Positions 22,409 through 26,906 of a stretch of 26,906 nucleotides of DNA are shown here, one piece after another. The position numbers were made by a program, and so were the translations under genes. The stretch's first letter is position 1; every line of letters starts with the position of its first letter. The stretch is from CAVPDE01 sp964580575. GTDB taxonomy: Bacteria > Desulfobacterota > DSM-4660 > Desulfatiglandales > HGW-15. Below the pieces are notes generated by a model, which saw only the letters and a list, made by a program, of their open reading frames with translations, had not been told where the DNA came from and searched no databases. Where the stretch lies: assembly GCA_964580575.1 (NCBI GenBank), contig CAZOLJ010000061.1, positions 1 through 26,906 on the forward strand. Reading direction: 5' to 3'.

Positions 22409-22528
22409 AGGGACCCCCCATAAACTCAGAAATCAGCAGATGACGCCAACTCTCGGAACCAGCCTTCTGGTGCCATCGAGCAACGGGTTGCGGCATGGCT
22501 CAATTCTCGCTCACCCCAAATTGCACAG

Positions 22529-22558
22529 TTGACCTCGCTTTCTTTTTTACACTATATT
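22529..22558 (+). promoter_or_regulatory. Promoter upstream of the UPF0261 gene
   Basis: TTGACC (22529-22534) and TATATT (22553-22558) are 18 bases apart across a T-rich spacer. The start of transcription would be about 95 bases before the ATG at 22661. The rest of the 252-base divergent region (22409-22660) shows no ORF or clear operator. Confidence 0.5.
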
Positions 22559-22660
22559 GGCGGGAATTGGAAACAAGAAACTCATCTTTTCCGCGCTGTT
22601 CTTCCCTCTTCCCTCCACCTGCCGGGAAGATGAAATCACTGGGTCCCTTAAGGAGGAGCG

Positions 22661-23866
22661 ATGAAAAAGAAGCCTGCTATTGCCATTGTCGGAACCTTTG
22701 ATTCCAAAGGGGAGGAGCACCTTTTTCTCAAGGACTGTATTGAGCGAAGAGGCATTTCCACACTCACCGTCAACGTGGGGACCAAGAAACCCTCCGCCTT
22801 TCCTGCGAACATCGACCTTTATCCCAAGGTCAAGAGGAGTCTCAAAGGGAATTCCGGGGACCGGGATAAGGCCATAGAAACAGCGATCACCCAAGCTCGG
22901 AAAGTCATCCGTGATCGCTATGACAAGGGAGAGATTGCAGGCATGATCTCTGCGGGAGGTGGAACAGGAACCCATCTCGGGACAAGCATCATGAGGGTTC
23001 TGCCCCTGGGTGTCCCGAAAGTGATGGTGTCCACAGTGGCCTCTCGCAACATGGCCAAGACTGTAGGGACAAAGGACATCACCATGATGCACAGCGTGGT
23101 GGATCTTCTCGGAGTCAACAGCATTTCAGGCATGATCCTCGAAAAGGCGGCAGGCGCTGTTTGCGGGATGGTCAGGGCTCAGTGGAAATCCAAGGCGAAC
23201 AAGAAACGCATCGCCCTCACCTTCTTCGGCTTCATCACCAGGGGGGCCGAGGAAATCAAGCGCTCTCTGGAAGCCATGGGTTATGAGGTGGTTTCCTTTC
23301 ACGCCAACGGAACCGGCGGCATGGCCATGGAAGAGCTGGCCAGGGAGGGATACTTTGACGGGATTCTGGATTTCGCCATTCATGAACTGGCCGATGAACT
23401 GATGGGAGGGTATTGCCGCGGTATAGGCCAGGAGAGACTTGAACCTCCGGCCGGTCGGGCTGTTCCTCGTCTGGTTGTGCCGGGGGGAATGGACTGTGCT
23501 GTGCTGGAATTCACTCGCCACACGGTGCCCCATGAACACAGGAACAGGAAGCTCTTCTTCTACGATTTCCGCTCGGCGATCCGTCTCAACAAGAAGGAAA
23601 CCGCAACCCTAGCGGGGCAGGTAGCTGAAAAGCTGAGGCTCGATCCGACCCGCGTGAAAGTCCTGGTACCGAAGCGAGGCTTTTCAGAAGCGGATCATGT
23701 GAATGGGCCGCTTTTCGACCCTCCCATGAACAATTTTTTTGTCCGGAAGCTGAAAAAAGCACTCAATCCTTTGCTGGAGATCAGAGAAGCGGATTATCAC
23801 ATCAATGATGCAGCCTTTGCACGGCTCGCCGCCGAAATGATGGACGCCATGGTGCGAGGGATATAA
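22661..23866 (+). CDS. UPF0261 (Tm-1-like ATP-binding domain) protein
   Basis: A 401-residue protein of the family whose plant member, tomato Tm-1, inhibits tobamovirus replication; bacterial members have no settled function. Landmarks: 'IAIVGTFDSKGEEHLFLKDC' at the start, the glycine-rich nucleotide-binding stretch 'GMISAGGGTGTHLGTSIMRV', 'MVSTVASRNMAKTVGTKDIT', and in the second half 'IALTFFGFITRGAEEIKRSL', 'FHANGTGGMAMEELAREGYF' and 'DFAIHELADELMGGYCRGIG'. The two halves correspond to the usual two Rossmann-like domains. AAGGAGGAG precedes the ATG and a promoter lies at 22529-22558. An HD-domain gene follows after 22 bases. Confidence 0.88.
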   Translation: MKKKPAIAIVGTFDSKGEEHLFLKDCIERRGISTLTVNVGTKKPSAFPANIDLYPKVKRSLKGNSGDRDKAIETAITQARKVIRDRYDKGEIAGMISAGGGTGTHLGTSIMRVLPLGVPKVMVSTVASRNMAKTVGTKDITMMHSVVDLLGVNSISGMILEKAAGAVCGMVRAQWKSKANKKRIALTFFGFITRGAEEIKRSLEAMGYEVVSFHANGTGGMAMEELAREGYFDGILDFAIHELADELMGGYCRGIGQERLEPPAGRAVPRLVVPGGMDCAVLEFTRHTVPHEHRNRKLFFYDFRSAIRLNKKETATLAGQVAEKLRLDPTRVKVLVPKRGFSEADHVNGPLFDPPMNNFFVRKLKKALNPLLEIREADYHINDAAFARLAAEMMDAMVRGI

Positions 23867-23888
23867 AACGAGTGCATGAAAAAAGAGC

Positions 23889-24464
23889 ATGAGCACCCTC
23901 TGCGATAGAATTTACAAATTGGCCGAACCTTACTGGGCCACGAGAAAAAACCACCTTCATGTCCCAAGCTCTTATGATTTCGCTCGTCGCCTGTTGCGCT
24001 TTTATCCATCTGCAGACGAGGACATTGTCCTGCCGGCCGTGCTGCTTCACGATGTGGGCTGGAAAATGGTTCCTGAAGAAAAACAGCGCGACGCCTTTGG
24101 GCCGGAAGTAAAGGACCATGAGACACGAAGGTTCCACGAGACCGAAGGGGTGAGGATTGCCCGGGAGATTCTGACCTCCCTCGACTACGATAAAGCAAAA
24201 ACCGTCGAGATCCTCTCCATCATCGACGGCCATGACACCCGGAAAGACCCCCTATCCCTCAACGACAAGCTGGTCAAGGATTCGGACAAGCTCTGGAGGT
24301 TCACTCCTTATTGTGTGAAGATCGCTCACCGCCATTTCGGATTTGAACTGGGAGAATACTTCGTCTGGCTGGCCAAGAGAGTCGACGAATGGTTCTTTAC
24401 CGACGAAGCGAAGGCCATGGCCCGTGAATCCTTGGATCAGGCCAAGAAAGAGCTACTGCCGTGA
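23889..24464 (+). CDS. HD-domain phosphohydrolase
   Basis: A 191-residue predicted metal-dependent phosphohydrolase. The HD signature is complete: H24 in 'HLHVPSSYDFARRLL', H54-D55 in 'AVLLHDVGWKM', H83 in 'RFHETEGVRIAREIL', H115 in 'IIDGHDTRKD', and the distal aspartates D131 and D133 in 'KLVKDSDKLWRF'. Such small HD proteins hydrolyse nucleotides or other phosphomonoesters. It follows the UPF0261 gene by 22 bases with AAAAGAG before its ATG, so the two are probably one unit. The substrate is not readable. Confidence 0.85.
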   Translation: MSTLCDRIYKLAEPYWATRKNHLHVPSSYDFARRLLRFYPSADEDIVLPAVLLHDVGWKMVPEEKQRDAFGPEVKDHETRRFHETEGVRIAREILTSLDYDKAKTVEILSIIDGHDTRKDPLSLNDKLVKDSDKLWRFTPYCVKIAHRHFGFELGEYFVWLAKRVDEWFFTDEAKAMARESLDQAKKELLP

Positions 24465-24509
24465 TCGTGCGGCAAAGGGTCGTCACCTGACGAGTCTCAT
24501 GATTCAACG

Positions 24510-25400
24510 TCACGGTTTGTTGGGATAATTATAGAGGATAGGCCGGTTCACCGCTACGCCGAAGGCTTTGAAATAGGGGTGGCACTTGGAGAGCAGCATA
24601 AAAACGATGGGACGAGGGAGATGATCCTTCTCTTCATCCAGGGTGTCGAAGTTGCCGCCTCCCTTGGAGATGAAGAGGTCTGCTTTGCCGATCTCCTGTT
24701 TCAATGACTCGGAGCATCGTTGGAGGATGGTTCCCGGCACAGGCCCCTGAATCCCGTTTTCGATCACCTCCGCAAGATGATCCATTCCCACAGCGCGCGC
24801 CTCCTTCAGTGTTACATCATTCATGGCAGGCACGCTCTTGACCACCAGAACGAATTCGATATCGAAAAGACCCTTCACTGTTTCCATGAAGAGCTTGTCC
24901 AAAACAATCTCGCCGCAATTGTCCGCAAAATAAAGAACGCGCTTGCTGCGCCTCAGGTTTTCCTCAAGCTTTTCGCATTCCCTCGGATCCAGAGGAAAAT
25001 CCAGCTTTTCTCTGATGCTATTCTCTATGTCCGCCACGTTCTGCGGCACCATGAAATCGATGGCGTTTCCGAGAATCGCAAGCTTGGCAGCCGTGTAGAG
25101 CGGGTTCGTGGACTTCTCCACCCAGGACCTGAGACGGGGATAGAGTTCCATGACCACAGCGTTCTGCCGCTCTTTTTCAGCGGCAAAGGGGTCCGGATCG
25201 TTCATGGCATGGTGGATCTTCTGCATCACCTTTTCTATGACGTGAACGCTCGTCGTTTCCCAGAAACGGCCTTGAAGGGAGGGAATATCGAGAATCTCGG
25301 TGTAGAGGGCCTTGATCTTCTCCTCATCAAGAGGCAGCCGCCTCAACACCGAGATGGACATGTTCAGAACGCAGGGGATGCAATCCGGCTTGATCAGCAT
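24510..25400 (-). CDS. DUF89/ARMT1-like protein 1
   Basis: A 296-residue protein of the DUF89 damage-control phosphatase family. It starts with the Cys pair C7/C10 in 'KPDCIPCVLN', then helical sequence, and has the metal-site motif 'VLYFADNCGEIVLDKL' (D160, N161), D195 in 'SVPAMNDVTLKEA' and the phosphate-binding stretch 'LFISKGGGNFDTL' (K246). Family members are metal-dependent phosphatases thought to remove damaged or excess sugar phosphates and related metabolites. It converges with the HD gene 45 bases away (a weak stem near 24478-24497 lies between) and diverges from a second DUF89 gene. Confidence 0.87.
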   Translation of the reverse strand: MLIKPDCIPCVLNMSISVLRRLPLDEEKIKALYTEILDIPSLQGRFWETTSVHVIEKVMQKIHHAMNDPDPFAAEKERQNAVVMELYPRLRSWVEKSTNPLYTAAKLAILGNAIDFMVPQNVADIENSIREKLDFPLDPRECEKLEENLRRSKRVLYFADNCGEIVLDKLFMETVKGLFDIEFVLVVKSVPAMNDVTLKEARAVGMDHLAEVIENGIQGPVPGTILQRCSESLKQEIGKADLFISKGGGNFDTLDEEKDHLPRPIVFMLLSKCHPYFKAFGVAVNRPILYNYPNKP

Positions 25401-25464
25401 AGAACGACGCCTTTCAAGAGATCGGTTATTCTGGTGTAAAGTCTTGGTAATCTCTTTGCAGTTT

Positions 25465-25563
25465 TGTCATTTCGAGCGAAGGCGAGAAATCTTAAGAAGC
25501 TAAAGGGCTATCAAGATCTCTCCCAGAGTTTACCCTGAGGCACTCGAAGGGGTCGAGATGACA
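25465..25563. repeat. 99-bp MITE-like palindromic element
   Basis: It starts TGTCATTTCGAGCGAAGGCG and ends in the inverted relative CGAAGGGGTCGAGATGACA. Inner sequences GAGAAATCTT and AAGATCTCTC are also inverted, with one mismatch. Repeats opening 'TGTCATTTCGAGCGAAG' are dispersed in many bacterial genomes. It fills about a third of the 318-base space between the two divergent DUF89 genes. Confidence 0.7.
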
Positions 25564-25613
25564 AGCGAACAGAGAGACGCTACACATGGAACCTTGCAGC
25601 TTCAGTGCACATC

Positions 25614-25643
25614 TTGTCAACAAGAAAGTACGGGAACTATTCT
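25614..25643 (+). promoter_or_regulatory. Possible promoter of the second DUF89 gene
   Basis: TTGTCA (25614-25619) and TATTCT (25638-25643) are 18 bases apart, about 75 bases before the ATG at 25719. The match to consensus is moderate, so this is tentative. Confidence 0.3.
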
Positions 25644-25718
25644 GCGAAAAATGGTATAGGTTCCGGGCGAAGATCATGACAAAACTGAGGGGAACACGGG
25701 TAAAGGAGGCTTTGGCAG

Positions 25719-26588
25719 ATGCGACCACATCCGGAATGCGGGTTGTGTATGATGAAATGGGTTTATGAAAGAGTGGGCAATTCATTGAGCGAGCAGCAAC
25801 AGTTCTCAATCCTCAAAAAGCTCACGGCTGTCTTCGCAAAGGAAGCGGATCCCTCTATGAATATGGGCATCCTCTGCAACAGGTGCGTGGGGGCTGTGCA
25901 CGACTTTCTTCTCGCCTCTTCCGGTTCCTATGAGCCTTTGAAGCGCAAGAGCAACGAGGCCGCAGCAGGGCTGATCGAGAAGGCGAAAAAGTTCATCGAG
26001 AACAGTGCAACTCCCGGCGAACGATTCGTGAAAGCGTGCGGGCTCGCAGCCGTGAGCAATGTCGCCCCAATCGGCGTGCCGTCGGCTCCTTTTGAGTTTT
26101 CCATGGTGGAAGACATCATCGAGGGCAGGACCCCTCTCCCTGTGCCTGCCGGAGACATTTACGGCGCCGCTTCAAAGGCTCGAAACGTTTTCTATGTCGC
26201 GGACAATGCCGGCGAGATCGGATTTGATTCCCTTGTGATCTCCCTCCTCAAGAAGATGGGCGCGAAAGTGACCCTGGCTGTCAAAGAGAGGCCTTTTTTT
26301 GACGATGCGACTCTGGAGGATGCCCGTTACTTCGGCCTTGAACAAATCGCCGACGCTGTGCACGCCGTGAGGGGGGGCATTTTTGTCCCGGAAGAGACCG
26401 ATGAGGAACTGTCCCTCGCTTTTAAGAACAGCGACTTCGTGATTTCAAAGGGTACAGGCAACTTCGAGGTTTTCAAAGGATATGGGAACGGAAAGCGGGT
26501 GCTTTTTCTCCTCAAAGCCAAATGCGGACCGGTCTCAAAAGAGGCGGAGACGCCTGAAGGGCAGTTTATCGTAAGGCTGGAAGCCTGA
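25719..26588 (+). CDS. DUF89/ARMT1-like protein 2
   Basis: A 289-residue DUF89 protein, clearly diverged from its neighbour. It carries two cysteine pairs, C7/C10 in 'HPECGLCMMKW' and C53/C56 in 'ILCNRCVGAV', that could together bind a metal or cluster. The family core follows: 'VFYVADNAGEIGFDSL' (D162, N163), D196 in 'RPFFDDATLEDARYFG' and 'SDFVISKGTGNFEVFKG'. Cysteine-rich N-termini of this type are found in prokaryotic DUF89 groups. AAGGAGG stands 9 bases before the ATG. It is transcribed away from the first DUF89 gene; no other gene follows before the window ends. Confidence 0.87.
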   Translation: MRPHPECGLCMMKWVYERVGNSLSEQQQFSILKKLTAVFAKEADPSMNMGILCNRCVGAVHDFLLASSGSYEPLKRKSNEAAAGLIEKAKKFIENSATPGERFVKACGLAAVSNVAPIGVPSAPFEFSMVEDIIEGRTPLPVPAGDIYGAASKARNVFYVADNAGEIGFDSLVISLLKKMGAKVTLAVKERPFFDDATLEDARYFGLEQIADAVHAVRGGIFVPEETDEELSLAFKNSDFVISKGTGNFEVFKGYGNGKRVLFLLKAKCGPVSKEAETPEGQFIVRLEA

Positions 26589-26687
26589 ACCTCTGCCCTG
26601 ACGACATCTGCTCCCCGCTTTGGTCCGACAGGTGGCGTTCGAACTTCTTCAAACCTGACCTGACGAGCGTTTAGATCTCCAGTCAAT

Positions 26688-26906
26688 GGGGAGTGAAACA
26701 GGTTCATACTTCCCACTACGTAAGTATCGTAGTCGAAAGCGAAGTTGTGGGTTATCTGGCAAGAGCTTACAACTTCTTCATAACGAAAAGCTCACCGGCA
26801 GCGGGGGTGGGTCGCCAGCACGACTTGAGACAAAGACAGTACACGCTACGTTAGGATTTCACAACGGCGAAAGCCTACCCGCCGTCCGAGTGGAGCGACA
26901 TGTTGG
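26688..26906 (+). ncRNA. Highly structured non-coding RNA candidate, possibly the 5' part of a group II intron
   Basis: The last 318 bases contain no credible ORF on either strand but fold strongly. GGGGAGTGAA (26688-26697) pairs with TTCATACTTCCC (26703-26714). ACTACG (26715-26720) pairs with CGTAGT (26728-26733). GAAGTTGT (26741-26748) pairs with ACAACTTC (26769-26776). ACGGCG (26864-26869) pairs with CGCCGT (26880-26885), or alternatively GGCGAAAGCC forms a GAAA-capped stem there. GAAA-type loops favour the plus strand. Successive short hairpins with tetraloops resemble domain I of a bacterial group II intron, whose reverse-transcriptase gene would lie past the right edge. No certain intron boundary was found, so the class is a guess; the structure itself is clear. 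Confidence 0.4.

Noticed and set aside
25586..25768. 60-codon plus-strand ORF overlapping the start of the second DUF89 gene
   Set aside because: No ribosome site, no family, and it overlaps a well-supported start; most likely chance.

Overview
This window is bacterial, GC-moderate (mid-50s % by eye) and gene-dense. The mix of Liv-type branched-substrate ABC transport, MmgE/PrpD proteins, a YbfB-type MFS protein, a MltD-type LysM lytic transglycosylase, PanP-like decarboxylase, UPF0261 and DUF89 proteins fits a deltaproteobacterium (Desulfobacterota, Syntrophobacterales-like); that assignment is inference. A run of 100 Ns (13159-13258) shows it is a scaffold, probably from a draft or metagenome-assembled genome.

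Layout. 1-300: minus-strand Phd/YefM antitoxin running off the left edge, with a promoter and inverted-repeat operator. 453-6497, plus strand: a TrzN/AtzB-like metal amidohydrolase, then two adjacent genes that each appear to have lost their middle in frame (a MltD-like transglycosylase without its catalytic glutamate segment, and an MFS protein reduced to TM1 plus about the last five TMs), then TraB/GumN and a YgiQ-type radical SAM protein that overlap by one base. 6546-7225: an AbrB/RelE-like toxin-antitoxin pair with a near-consensus promoter. 7271-17853, minus strand: one long gene train driven by a strong promoter at 17898-17927, in order EthD-like small protein, MmgE/PrpD, FAD-dependent fumarate-reductase-like oxidoreductase, Tat-exported LivK, gap, LivH, LivM, LivG, LivF, second MmgE/PrpD, isochorismatase-fold cysteine hydrolase. 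17985-19292, plus strand: TrmJ-type RNA methyltransferase and an orphan response regulator, ending at a hairpin shared with the convergent NudC. 19348-22408, minus strand: NudC, PanP-like decarboxylase and a lipoprotein. 22661-24464, plus strand: UPF0261 (Tm-1-like) and an HD phosphohydrolase. 24510-26588: two divergent DUF89 genes separated by a MITE-like repeat. 26589-26906: no gene, but a string of hairpins with GNRA-type loops, perhaps the start of a group II intron.

The most system-like object is the 10.6 kb minus-strand train. It joins a complete high-affinity importer (binding protein, two permeases, two ATPases) to two hydratase/dehydratase-fold enzymes, a flavoprotein that should add or remove hydrogens next to a carbonyl or carboxylate, and an amide-type hydrolase. 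This reads as uptake and catabolism of one organic acid or amide whose identity the sequence does not reveal.

The window is also rich in intergenic repeats: four related GC-rich hairpins inside the long train, a nested element at 9547-9623, an inverted pair at 16035-16112 and a 99-bp MITE-like unit at 25465-25563. One of the hairpins lies in a small ORF whose first 14 codons duplicate the start of livH.
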